Shown here piece by piece: positions 6,886-14,367 of a stretch of DNA of 14,367 bases. The stretch is from an uncultured Prevotella sp. (lineage in GTDB: Bacteria; Bacteroidota; Bacteroidia; Bacteroidales; Bacteroidaceae). Made by a program: the position numbers and the translations under genes. The DNA lies in NCBI GenBank assembly GCA_934229335.1, contig CAKQDQ010000057.1, positions 1 to 14,367 on the forward strand. The letters are read 5' to 3'. The number at the start of each line of letters is the position of its first letter. Position 1 is the stretch's first letter. Below the pieces are notes generated by a model. It searched no databases, was not told the DNA's origin, and saw only the letters and a program-made list of their open reading frames with translations.

Positions 6886-8046
6886 CTAACAAACCTTTCT
6901 TGAGCCTTGTCCTATCACAACGTCATAGACCTTTGGCTCATGTCCGTATTTTTCAGCAAACTGTTTTTTGGCTGTAGCGATAAATGTATCGTAGAGTTCG
7001 TCCTTTACGAGGTTTATGGTGCAGCCTCCGAATCCACCGCCCATTATTCTTGAGCCTGTAACACCACATTCCTTGGCAATGTCATTTAGGAAATCAAGTT
7101 CTTCGCAACTTACCTCATAATCCTTAGATAAGCCCTCATGGGTTAGATACATTTGTCTGCCGACTTCTTCATAATCGCCCTTAGTAAGAGCATCGCATAC
7201 AGCGAGAACTCTATCCTTTTCACCAAGTACGAACTTGGCACGTTGTATATCTTCTGAACTTACTATGTTCTTTACCTCTTCTAAATCTTCCCAAGTACAA
7301 TCACGTAAAGTTTGTATCGTTCTTTCTGGATGAGCCGTTTGAACAGCTTTGGCTACATTTTCGCAGGAGGTACGACGATCATTATATGGTGAACCTGCAA
7401 GCTCATGCTTTACGCATGAATTGAGTAATACTAACTTATATCCTTTAGGTTCAAAAGGATAATACTTAAACTCTCGACTTGCACAGTCTAACCTCATCAG
7501 CTTTCCCTCCTGACCAAATACGGAGGCGAACTGATCCATTATGCCACAGTTACAACCTATGTATTTGTGTTCTGTGGCTTGACCTGCTAACACCATGTCC
7601 CATTTGGAGATTTTATTGTCTGCAAAAAGATCGTTCAAGGCGCATGCGAAACACGATTCCATAGCTGCAGAACTTGACATTCCTGCTCCTAAAGGCACAT
7701 CGCCAGCGAAGGCGATATTAAATCCTTTAACATCTACGCCAAATTGCCTGAATTCCTGTACTATACCATATATATATCGTGCCCATGTTGCAGATGGTCC
7801 CTTGGGATCATCTACGGCAAATTCTGTGCGGTCTTTTAAATCTATTGAATAAGCTAACACTTTACTTGTTCCGTTTGGTCTTACCTCTGCCATGACACCA
7901 CAGTCTACTGCGCCAGGGAACACGAACCCACCATTGTAATCTGTGTGCTCACCAATCAGATTTATACGACCAGGTGAGAAATACACATTACCTGTTTTAC
8001 CATCAAAATGCTTGATGAATCTACTTCTAACAAATTCTATATCCAT
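6886..8046 (-). CDS. galK: Galactokinase
   Basis: A cytosolic enzyme of the Leloir pathway that phosphorylates alpha-D-galactose at C1 using ATP. 386 residues, the normal length. It shows all three GHMP-kinase motifs: the galactokinase signature GRINLIGEHTDYNGG (26-40), the ATP-binding VPLGAGMSSSAAME (117-130) and GSRIMGGGFGGCTINL (331-346), plus the catalytic aspartate in GIMDQF (D171). It stands alone, with its own promoter and terminator; the usual partners galM, galT or a galactose/glucose transporter are not adjacent. A link with the secreted galactanase 3 kb away is plausible but is inference. No Shine-Dalgarno is visible before the ATG, as is common in this phylum. Confidence 0.97.
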   Translation of the reverse strand: MDIEFVRSRFIKHFDGKTGNVYFSPGRINLIGEHTDYNGGFVFPGAVDCGVMAEVRPNGTSKVLAYSIDLKDRTEFAVDDPKGPSATWARYIYGIVQEFRQFGVDVKGFNIAFAGDVPLGAGMSSSAAMESCFACALNDLFADNKISKWDMVLAGQATEHKYIGCNCGIMDQFASVFGQEGKLMRLDCASREFKYYPFEPKGYKLVLLNSCVKHELAGSPYNDRRTSCENVAKAVQTAHPERTIQTLRDCTWEDLEEVKNIVSSEDIQRAKFVLGEKDRVLAVCDALTKGDYEEVGRQMYLTHEGLSKDYEVSCEELDFLNDIAKECGVTGSRIMGGGFGGCTINLVKDELYDTFIATAKKQFAEKYGHEPKVYDVVIGQGSRKVC

Positions 8047-8101
8047 AGTGTTATGATTTAAGATTTAGTTGATACTATATTTATTTAGTATTATCTTATT
8101 G

Positions 8102-8132
8102 CAAATTTACGAACTTTTTTCTATATACACAA
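8102..8132 (-). promoter_or_regulatory. galK promoter, Bacteroidetes sigma-A type
   Basis: On the - strand TTG (8132-8130) is followed after exactly 20 bases by TAAATTTG (8109-8102), matching the Bacteroidetes -33/-7 arrangement. This puts the transcript start near 8095 and gives a leader of about 50 bases. A small dyad, CACAA-tgt-TTGTG (8128-8140), overlaps the -33 element and could be an operator, though it is short. Confidence 0.75.
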
Positions 8133-8186
8133 TGTTTGTGCTTCATTATTTTTACAATAAATTATTTATCACACAATTTACGCAAC

Positions 8187-8477
8187 TTAGAAGAATCGAA
8201 TGTCACATATAATTTGGGCACCGACCTTCATGTTGAGTTGACTTACCAAAAGGCTACGTTTCATCTGTATTTCAGACCTAAGCGCGGGATTATTTATCTT
8301 TACCCATAATGTTTGGTTACGAATTGTTTTTTCGATAGTATATTTCGCGATACTTTCACCTACTACTTCGTCCCACGAATTTAGTAAACGTCTTTGCAGT
8401 AAAGGTGTTTCCAATCCGTTAGAACGCAATATAAGTGATACAATATTGTCTACCTCTTGTGGATTTTTTCTAAACAT
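8187..8477 (-). CDS. DUF721 / DciA-like protein
   Basis: A small protein of 96 residues matching the DUF721 pattern. It has an N-terminal helix pair (VDNIVSLILRSNGLETPLL), the central LLNSWDEVVGESIAKYT (about 31-47) with the conserved Trp and Val-Gly, then LWVKINNPALRSEIQMKRSLLVSQLN (about 57-82), corresponding to the family's hydrophobic strand and SxxWxxELxxxxxxLLxxLN region. In other bacteria DUF721 members (DciA) help load the replicative helicase. That role fits the position 53 bases behind recF, a pairing common in Bacteroidetes. The protein is cytosolic and lacks extra domains. The exact function in this organism is inferred from the family. Confidence 0.88.
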   Translation of the reverse strand: MFRKNPQEVDNIVSLILRSNGLETPLLQRRLLNSWDEVVGESIAKYTIEKTIRNQTLWVKINNPALRSEIQMKRSLLVSQLNMKVGAQIICDIRFF

Positions 8478-8530
8478 TTCCTTTTAAGGTTTTGTGGGTG
8501 TTATACATTTTGGGCTACGTATGACTTTTC

Positions 8531-9643
8531 CTATTTGTGTGCTATCAATGCAAAGTTACCTTGGTTTACGCTGTAAATGTTGTATTCAAAATCACCTTGC
8601 CTTAATATGCTGTCGAGATGCTCTCTGTTTGTATCTGTAATAAATATTTGTCCGAAATTTTCGGTACTTACTATGTCGACGATCTTCCCTACTCTATTAG
8701 CGTCAAGTTTGTCGAAAATGTCGTCGAGCAGAAGCAGTGGTGTCGTTTCACTCACAGTTTTACGCAAGAAATCAAACTGAGCAAGCTTTAGTGATATAAC
8801 GTAAGTTTTTATCTGTCCCTGACTTCCTTCTTTCTTTATTGGATAATCGTCTATCAACATCTCTAATTCGTCGCGATGAATGCCATGTAGAGAATAGCCC
8901 ACTGCTCTATCCTTATACCTATTGCCCTGAATAACGTCAAGCAATGCCCCTCTTTGGCAGTGTGATATGTATCTAAGAGAAACTGACTCTTTTTCTCCGC
9001 TTATCTTTTTGTATATCTCGTTAAAAACTGGAATAAAGAGGTTGACAAAGTTATTTCTTTTTTCGTAGATACTTTCACCGCACACAGCCATTTCCTCTTC
9101 CCAGAGTGTCATTAACATCAGATCTGGCTCGTCTTCTTGCTTCAATAACGCGTTCCTTTGCTGCACAGCCTTATTGTAGCGGTTCAGCGTCTCTATGTAC
9201 GTATTATCGTATTGTGATATTACTATATCCAGGAATTTACGTCTTTCCTCTCCCCCACCATTTATTAGCGAAACATCGTCTGGTGAAACAAATATTAGAG
9301 GTATGGTACCGATGTGTTCCGACATACGTTTATATGCTTTCTTATTGCGCTTAAACTGTTTCTTTACACCTCTTTTCAATCCTGCATATATCTCTTCCTG
9401 TGTATCTTTATCATCATGCATATACTGTCCTTGCAGCATGAAAAAATTTTGGTCATGCTGTATCATTTGTGAGTCTATGTTCCCAAACATAGAATGTGTG
9501 AAAGAAAGAAAGTATATAGCATCAAGCAGATTGGTCTTCCCCTCCCCGTTATTTCCAACGAAACAGTTTATTTTATCAGAAAAAGTTAAGTCGGCACTCG
9601 TAATGTTCCTGTAGTTCAGTATTGATAATTTCTTTAGATACAT
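8531..9643 (-). CDS. recF: DNA replication and repair protein RecF
   Basis: An SMC-like ATPase that binds gapped DNA and, with RecO and RecR, helps load RecA. 370 residues from the chosen start. It shows Walker A GNNGEGKT (30-37), the ABC signature GSQGQ (273-277) and Walker B LLLLDDIFDKLD (303-314), followed by the RecF-type switch region IFITDTNREHLD. The frame is open for 30 more codons (to 9733), but that extension lies inside the terminator of mutB and does not resemble RecF. Starting at 9643 gives MYLKKLSILNYRNI, the family's normal N-terminus. Upstream of this ATG is A/T-rich (TATTATAAAA) with no Shine-Dalgarno. The DUF721 gene follows in the same direction and is probably co-transcribed. 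Confidence 0.96.
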   Translation of the reverse strand: MYLKKLSILNYRNITSADLTFSDKINCFVGNNGEGKTNLLDAIYFLSFTHSMFGNIDSQMIQHDQNFFMLQGQYMHDDKDTQEEIYAGLKRGVKKQFKRNKKAYKRMSEHIGTIPLIFVSPDDVSLINGGGEERRKFLDIVISQYDNTYIETLNRYNKAVQQRNALLKQEDEPDLMLMTLWEEEMAVCGESIYEKRNNFVNLFIPVFNEIYKKISGEKESVSLRYISHCQRGALLDVIQGNRYKDRAVGYSLHGIHRDELEMLIDDYPIKKEGSQGQIKTYVISLKLAQFDFLRKTVSETTPLLLLDDIFDKLDANRVGKIVDIVSTENFGQIFITDTNREHLDSILRQGDFEYNIYSVNQGNFALIAHK

Positions 9644-9690
9644 TTTTATAATAATACGTTGCATACTTATGTGTAACACCGTACGATGTA

Positions 9691-9745
9691 CACACAAATC
9701 GCTTCGTAAGAAAGCAATGGTTTTGTAAAGCATCTTACGAAGCGA
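9691..9745 (-). terminator. Intrinsic terminator of mutA-mutB
   Basis: Positions 9699-9711 pair perfectly with 9733-9745 (13 pairs) around a 21-base loop that can form a further short pairing. On the - strand the stem is followed by TTTGTGTG, a weak T tract. It starts about 20 bases after the mutB stop and lies before the recF start, separating the two transcripts. Confidence 0.72.
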
Positions 9746-9765
9746 ATGGTAATACTTTAATAATT

Positions 9766-11916
9766 TTATTCTTCGTCTAAAAGAATCTTCATCATCTCTA
9801 TGGCAGATTTGGCAACAGGGGTTCCTGGACCAAAAATTGCGGCTACACCAGCCTTATACAAGAAGTCATAATCCTGAGCAGGAATTACGCCACCTGCAAT
9901 CACCATTATGTCTTCTCTACCAAGTTTTTTCAGTTCTTCAAACAGAGCTGGTATCAAAGTTTTATGACCTGCCGCAAGCGATGATACACCTACGATGTGC
10001 ACATCGTTCTCTACAGCCTCTCGTGCCGCTTCCGCTGGTGTTTGGAACAAAGGTCCCATATCTACATCGAATCCGCAATCTGCGTAGCCTGTAGCTACCA
10101 CCTTCGCTCCTCTGTCATGACCATCCTGTCCCATCTTTGCTATAAAGATTCTTGGTCTACGACCTTCTTTTTGGGCGAATCTTTCTGTCATTTGACAAGC
10201 TTTTTCAAACTGGTCGTCGTTTTTACTTTCTGCACTATACACGCCTGATATTGTTCTTATAACTGCTTTATAACGTCCTACTACCTTTTCACAAGCATCA
10301 GAGATTTCTCCGAGAGTACAGCGTGCTTTCGCACATTCTACTGCCGCTTCCAGAAGATTTCCTTTTCCTGTCTTTACTACTTCTGTGAGAGCATCCAATG
10401 TCTGCTTTACCTTAGTACCATCTCTCTTGGCTTTAAGTTCTTTCAATGCAGCTTCCTGCTGCAAACGAACTGCCGTGTTGTCCACTTCCAATATATCAAT
10501 AGGATCCTCATGCTCCAAGCGATATTTGTTGGTGCCAACTATAGTTTGTTGCCCAGAATCTATGCGTGCCTGTGTTCGTGCAGCCGCTTCTTCAATACGC
10601 ATCTTAGGTACACCAGTCTCTATCGCCTTAGCCATACCACCAAGCTTTTCAATCTCTTGTATATGTTCCCAAGCTTTATGAACAAGCTCATTTGTCAGTG
10701 ATTCTACATAATAGGAACCAGCCCAAGGATCTATCTCCTTGCAAACCTTTGTTTCGTTCTGTATATATATTTGCGTATTTCTGGCTATACGAGCTGAGAA
10801 ATCTGTTGGTAGTGCTATTGCTTCATCAAGAGAATTTGTGTGCAATGACTGTGTGTGTCCAAGCACAGCCGCCATCGCCTCAATACATGTTCTTCCTACG
10901 TTATTGAAAGGGTCCTGCTCTGTAAGAGACCAACCGGAGGTTTGTGAATGGGTACGCAGAGCCATTGACTTAGGATTCTTCGCACCAAAACTCTTTACTA
11001 TCTTCGCCCAAAGCAGACGTCCGGCACGCATCTTGGCTATCTCCATAAAATGGTTTACACCAATAGCCCAGAAGAAGCTAAGTCGTGGGGCAAAAGCATC
11101 AATATCTATGCCTGCGTTAACGCCAGCACGGAGGTATTCTAATCCATCTGCCAATGTATACGCTAATTCTATATCAGCTGTTGCTCCAGCTTCCTGCATA
11201 TGATAACCAGAGATTGATATAGAATTAAATTTGGGCATCTTCTGTGATGTATATTCAAAGATATCCGCGATGATCTTCATCGAGAATGATGGTGGATATA
11301 TATATGTATTACGCACCATAAACTCTTTCAGAATATCATTTTGTATAGTACCTGCCATTTCCTCTAACTTAGCTCCTTGCTCCAATCCTGCAACGATGTA
11401 GAAGGCCATTATAGGTAGTACCGCTCCATTCATTGTCATTGAGACAGACATCTTGTTAAGAGGTATTCCATCAAAGAGAACTTTCATATTCTCTACAGAA
11501 CATATACTCACACCGGCTTTACCAACGTCACCCACAACTCGCATATTGTCAGGATCATAGCCACGGTGCGTTGGCAGGTCGAACGCTACAGAGAGTCCTT
11601 TCTGACCTGAGGCAAGGTTTCTACGATAGAAAGCATTTGATTCTTCTGCTGTAGAGAATCCGGCATATTGACGTATCGTCCATGGGCGGAATGGATACAT
11701 CATAGAATAAGGACCACGCAAGAATGGAGGAATACCAGCAGCGAAATCAAGATGCTCCATTCCTTCTAAATCTTCTCTCGTATATGCGGACTTTACCTCA
11801 ATATGTTCTGGTGTTTTCCATACATACTGTATATTATTACCTTTCTGCCAGGCATTACCATCTACCTTCTCTATGCCAGAGAAGACATCTATATTTCTAA
11901 AATCTTTTCTAGCCAT
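9766..11916 (-). CDS. mutB: Methylmalonyl-CoA mutase, large (catalytic) subunit
   Basis: The adenosylcobalamin-dependent subunit that interconverts succinyl-CoA and (R)-methylmalonyl-CoA in the cytosol, a step of succinate-to-propionate fermentation. 716 residues, normal for this subunit. The N-terminal TIM barrel holds [16 protein letters not shown] (Y74, equivalent to Y89 of the Propionibacterium enzyme), [12 protein letters not shown]202 in [11 protein letters not shown], and [10 protein letters not shown] (Y238, H239). The C-terminal cobalamin domain has DGHDRG with the cobalt-ligand His at 600, followed by [10 protein letters not shown] and AGGVIPAQD. All key residues are present, so it should be active. 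It starts two bases after the mutA stop, indicating a tightly coupled operon. The epimerase and decarboxylase of the pathway are not in the window. Confidence 0.97.
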   Translation of the reverse strand: MARKDFRNIDVFSGIEKVDGNAWQKGNNIQYVWKTPEHIEVKSAYTREDLEGMEHLDFAAGIPPFLRGPYSMMYPFRPWTIRQYAGFSTAEESNAFYRRNLASGQKGLSVAFDLPTHRGYDPDNMRVVGDVGKAGVSICSVENMKVLFDGIPLNKMSVSMTMNGAVLPIMAFYIVAGLEQGAKLEEMAGTIQNDILKEFMVRNTYIYPPSFSMKIIADIFEYTSQKMPKFNSISISGYHMQEAGATADIELAYTLADGLEYLRAGVNAGIDIDAFAPRLSFFWAIGVNHFMEIAKMRAGRLLWAKIVKSFGAKNPKSMALRTHSQTSGWSLTEQDPFNNVGRTCIEAMAAVLGHTQSLHTNSLDEAIALPTDFSARIARNTQIYIQNETKVCKEIDPWAGSYYVESLTNELVHKAWEHIQEIEKLGGMAKAIETGVPKMRIEEAAARTQARIDSGQQTIVGTNKYRLEHEDPIDILEVDNTAVRLQQEAALKELKAKRDGTKVKQTLDALTEVVKTGKGNLLEAAVECAKARCTLGEISDACEKVVGRYKAVIRTISGVYSAESKNDDQFEKACQMTERFAQKEGRRPRIFIAKMGQDGHDRGAKVVATGYADCGFDVDMGPLFQTPAEAAREAVENDVHIVGVSSLAAGHKTLIPALFEELKKLGREDIMVIAGGVIPAQDYDFLYKAGVAAIFGPGTPVAKSAIEMMKILLDEE

Positions 11917-11918
11917 AA

Positions 11919-13775
11919 TTACTTTATTCCAAGTTTAGTATTTAACATTTTCAATGTCTCAAGCTGATTTACCTTTACATGGATATAGTTTTCTATGCCT
12001 GCTTCCTTTAATTCTTCCATACAAGCAGGAGCTCCCGCAATAACAAATATTGCGCGATCGTTAAGATACTTATAAGCAGGAATAGCGTATTCCGCATATT
12101 CGTCATCTGAAGAGCACAACACTATTATATCCGCATTAGCTTTTAACGCAGTCTCTATACCTTCTTCTATAGAAGAGAATCCAAGGTTGTCAATTACTTT
12201 GTAGCCTGCAGAAGCAAGGAAATTACATGAGAATTGGGCGCGAGCTTGTCTCCAAACGAGGTTTCCGATAGTTAGCATAAAGGCTATAGGCTGTTTCTCC
12301 GCCTTCTCTGTCGCAAGACGTAGTTCTTCAAATTCAACAGACAGTCTCTTGCTTTCGATAACCTTGTATGTCGATTTGTCATTATGAGAGCAAGAACATT
12401 TCGATTCGTTCGGAGTTTTGCCCTCACTCTTCTCGGTAAAATTAGGAAACTGGTTAGTACCCAGTATAAACTCTCTTCTTTGTGCTGCAAGTGTATGTCT
12501 CTTTTCGTTTGTAGCGTTAATGTCATCCTGCACTCTACCGCTCTTTATTCCAGCTAAGAAACCTCCAGCATCTTCCACTCTAAGAAATATTTTCCACGCT
12601 TCATTTGCAAGTGAGGTCGTCAATTCTTCTATATAGTAAGAACCTGCTGCAGGGTCTACTACAGTGTTAAAATGACACTCCTCCTTCAATAGCAGCTGCT
12701 GGTTGCGTGCTATGCGCTCAGAGAAATCATTAGGTGTTTCGTATGGAGAGTCGAACGGAGTGACAACGATAGAGTGTACACCAGCCAGCGCAGCTGACAT
12801 TGTTTCGGTCTGTGAACGCAACATGTTTACATACGAGTCAAACAAGGTCATGTTGAATGTAGTTGTTATGGCGTTAACACACATCATACATGCGTTATCA
12901 CTGTTTGGAGAATATTGTTTTACTATCTCTGCCCATAGCAAACGAGCCGCACGAAATTTCGCTATTTCCATAAAATAGTTTTCCGAAATTCCCATATTAA
13001 ACTTTATCTTCTTTGCCGCTAAAGTCGCATCAACTCCTGCGTCAACTAACTGTTGAAGATATTCGTTTCCCCATGCTAATGCGTAGCCTAACTCTTGCAC
13101 GATGTATGCTCCTGCATTACTTAGCGATACGGAGTTGACAGTAATACATCTTAAATTAGGATAATCTTTAAGCACATTTACGAGGGTTGGTCCGAATTGC
13201 AAAAGTGGTTCCACATTTTTGCCATTCATAACAATCTTTTCCATAGGATCCCAATCTATTGAGCCTACAATCTTTTCTCTTTCAAATCCTTTAGTTTTGT
13301 AGTAATCTACAAGGATTTCTGCCAACTCTACAGAATGACGTTTGCAAGTTGTATAATTTACTTCTATGCAATCGACGTATATGCCTTCTAATAAAGTCGA
13401 TATAGTCTCTTTGCTTACGGACGAACCTGGGATATGGAATGAAATAGAGTCTACACCTTTGTTCAGTATGCTTTTAGCTTTGATATTTGCCTCTAACGGA
13501 TTACTTGCATCTATCTCCTGACGGATATACCATGTATTATCATGTTTTTTGTTACCTCTTACAAATGGGAATTCGCCTGGTAACGCGTATGGGGTCTGTA
13601 ATTTTTCTACATCCTCTTTTCTATAAAAGGGCTGTACGTTAAATCCTTCAGACGTTCTCCAAACCAGCCGCTTTTGAAAATCCGCTCCTTTCAAGTCAAC
13701 TTGAATTTTATCAAGCCATTCTTGAGTAGTTGGTGCCTGAAACTCATTAAAAAGCTTCACCTTAGTGTTTGTCAT
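11919..13775 (-). CDS. mutA: Methylmalonyl-CoA mutase, small subunit
   Basis: The partner subunit of the heterodimeric mutase, 618 residues. The barrel domain resembles MutB (for example [64 protein letters not shown]) but lacks the substrate-contacting residues. The C-terminal Rossmann-like domain (about 490-618) has lost the cobalamin motif: where MutB has DGHDRG, this protein reads WRQARAQ (about 508-514). This is the known situation for MutA, which supports the complex without binding cofactor. A roughly 60-residue stretch between the two domains (about 430-480) is polar and contains KCSCSH, probably a linker. It is expressed from the promoter at 13956-13986 through a leader of about 170 bases, and no Shine-Dalgarno is visible. 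Confidence 0.95.
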   Translation of the reverse strand: MTNTKVKLFNEFQAPTTQEWLDKIQVDLKGADFQKRLVWRTSEGFNVQPFYRKEDVEKLQTPYALPGEFPFVRGNKKHDNTWYIRQEIDASNPLEANIKAKSILNKGVDSISFHIPGSSVSKETISTLLEGIYVDCIEVNYTTCKRHSVELAEILVDYYKTKGFEREKIVGSIDWDPMEKIVMNGKNVEPLLQFGPTLVNVLKDYPNLRCITVNSVSLSNAGAYIVQELGYALAWGNEYLQQLVDAGVDATLAAKKIKFNMGISENYFMEIAKFRAARLLWAEIVKQYSPNSDNACMMCVNAITTTFNMTLFDSYVNMLRSQTETMSAALAGVHSIVVTPFDSPYETPNDFSERIARNQQLLLKEECHFNTVVDPAAGSYYIEELTTSLANEAWKIFLRVEDAGGFLAGIKSGRVQDDINATNEKRHTLAAQRREFILGTNQFPNFTEKSEGKTPNESKCSCSHNDKSTYKVIESKRLSVEFEELRLATEKAEKQPIAFMLTIGNLVWRQARAQFSCNFLASAGYKVIDNLGFSSIEEGIETALKANADIIVLCSSDDEYAEYAIPAYKYLNDRAIFVIAGAPACMEELKEAGIENYIHVKVNQLETLKMLNTKLGIK

Positions 13776-13948
13776 AATTTTGTATTGTAATAAATTTAGA
13801 TTGGGCTGTGCACCTGTTGAAATAAACTTTTAGTATAAGTTCTATATACAGTAAAACGTGCCTTTAGCAGATTAACCAAATAACATACAGTTGTTCATTT
13901 GATGTAGTCGCCCGACCGAATTGAACTGCACAGACCGAATATTATATT
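13776..13948 (-). promoter_or_regulatory. Untranslated leader of mutA-mutB
   Basis: About 170 bases between the predicted transcript start and the mutA ATG, with no open frame. It contains an eight-base direct repeat (GACCGAAT on the + strand at 13914-13921 and 13933-13940) and an imperfect inverted repeat, GTTCA (13893-13897) with TGAAC (13922-13926), enclosing a GC-rich stretch. I looked for cobalamin-riboswitch landmarks because the product uses B12 and did not recognise any. Confidence 0.4.
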
Positions 13949-14367
13949 TGTACTGCAAAGTTAAGTATTTTTTCTGAAATTCCAAACAAAGCTATTTCGA
14001 GAATATTGCTATTGACATTATTTAACTCATAATGCATTAATGGTAACATTTTGAGTAAACTGTCCAATTTGTCCAGCCATGAGGCTTTACTGATAATGTC
14101 AGTCAGGTTGGCATTTCTCTCATGGATGGCCTCACGGAACAAGTTTGTGACTTGCTCTGACCATTTTTGATTAGTGTCCAGTTCTGATAGATACTGTAAC
14201 TCTCTGAGCAGGTGCGCAAGGCAAACTTGATGGCTAAGGAACCGTAGTGCGAAATATGCACTATGGCGGTCAGTCACAGCAGTCATGCGCTCCAAACTAT
14301 TCCCAAATTGTTCGGTCAATACCTTGGAACTTCTGCCGTTAGCGCGGAAGAGTAAAGTGTAATAAAC
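13942..14367 (-). pseudogene. IS66-family transposase (TnpC) fragment, open at the window edge
   Basis: The frame on the - strand is open from the window end, so the gene starts outside it. The apparent start at 14319 is a TTG, and the 16 codons before it (VYYTLLFRANGRSSKV) continue the protein. Visible IS66 features are TDRHSAYFALRFLSHQVCLAHLLREL, holding an Asp expected in the DDE core and the conserved Cys-x-x-His, followed by the Trp-containing helical region. The C-terminal part with NN-x-x-ER-type sequence and the catalytic Glu is missing: after about KLDSLLKM the sequence loses resemblance, and the final FGISEKILNFAVQI is encoded by the mutA promoter. The element is therefore cut off at its 3' end and cannot make a complete transposase unless an intact copy acts in trans. 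Terminal inverted repeats were not recognised. Confidence 0.75.
13956..13986 (-). promoter_or_regulatory. mutA promoter, exact match to the Bacteroidetes consensus
   Basis: On the - strand TTTG (13986-13983), a 19-base spacer, then TAACTTTG (13963-13956) followed by CAGT. Both elements and the spacing match TTTG-N19-21-TAnnTTTG exactly, making this the best promoter in the window. It points towards mutA and coincides with the last 14 codons of the truncated transposase frame. Confidence 0.82.

Noticed and set aside
6641..6892. An 83-codon open frame on the - strand after galK
   Set aside because: It overlaps the galK stop, runs straight through the galK terminator and the T tract, and has no family resemblance, so it is probably chance in AT-rich DNA.
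2035..8046. A galactose/galactan utilisation locus joining the GH53 gene and galK
   Set aside because: galK has its own promoter and terminator, the genes are 3 kb apart with unrelated genes between them, and SusC/SusD, galM and a sugar transporter are absent. The shared substrate is suggestive only.
8128..8140. Operator dyad CACAA-tgt-TTGTG over the galK -33 element
   Set aside because: Only five pairs with a three-base centre, which is easily chance in this composition. It is mentioned with the promoter but not called as a site.
13776..13948. Possible cobalamin riboswitch in the mutA leader
   Set aside because: The length and the B12-using product made it plausible, but I could not recognise a B12 box or the conserved core. 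A covariance-model search with the cobalamin family would decide; a significant hit would overturn this.
14317..14319. Start codon of the transposase at 14319
   Set aside because: The codon is TTG and the frame stays open with IS66-like residues to the window end, so the true start lies outside.

Overview
The window looks like a chromosomal segment of a low-GC Bacteroidales bacterium (Bacteroides/Prevotella-like; genus not decidable here). Three things point that way: near-absence of Shine-Dalgarno sequences, promoters of the Bacteroidetes type (TTTG or TTG, about 19-20 nt, then TAnnTTTG), and a gene set typical of the order (RecF next to a DUF721 protein, two-subunit methylmalonyl-CoA mutase, LrgAB behind a cytidylate-kinase-like gene). 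A tRNA-Arg(ACG) on the + strand opens the window. Every protein gene lies on the - strand, so the text below reads from high to low coordinates.

Layout, right to left. At 14367-13942 is the piece of an IS66-family transposase that survives. Its reading frame runs off the window edge upstream and ends inside what looks like the native mutA promoter. Next come mutA and mutB (13775-9766), the small and large subunits of adenosylcobalamin-dependent methylmalonyl-CoA mutase, closed by a 13-bp hairpin terminator. recF and a DUF721/DciA-like gene (9643-8187) form a DNA-maintenance pair. galK (8046-6886) has its own well-formed promoter and a strong T-tract terminator. A 0.6-kb AT-rich gap follows, holding a 14-bp inverted repeat and the leader of an NhaD-type (IT superfamily) antiporter gene (6282-4912). 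Then come pfkA (4836-3859), a secreted GH53 endo-galactanase fused to a cyclophilin (3798-2035), a cytidylate-kinase-like gene (1977-1408), and lrgA and lrgB (1395-345), closed by a 15-bp hairpin terminator.

How the genes fit together. GH53 galactanase, galactokinase and phosphofructokinase suggest use of galactan or galactose through glycolysis. Methylmalonyl-CoA mutase belongs to the succinate/propionate end of fermentation. LrgAB relatives in Gram-positive bacteria have been linked to pyruvate transport and murein hydrolase control. These links are inferred from families; the genes are not one galactose operon, and galM, galT, SusC/SusD and a galactose transporter are all absent.

Most of the window is ordinary housekeeping content, and I see no convincing new defence or mobile system. 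The points most worth following up are the galactanase-cyclophilin fusion, an Asp-to-Asn change at the usual Mg-binding position of phosphofructokinase, the transposase frame running into the mutA promoter, the degenerate P-loop of the LrgAB-linked kinase, and an A19-U56 replacement of the G19-C56 tertiary pair in the tRNA. Two upstream-extended start codons (recF and the GH53 gene) should be moved downstream, because the extensions run through terminator hairpins of the preceding genes.
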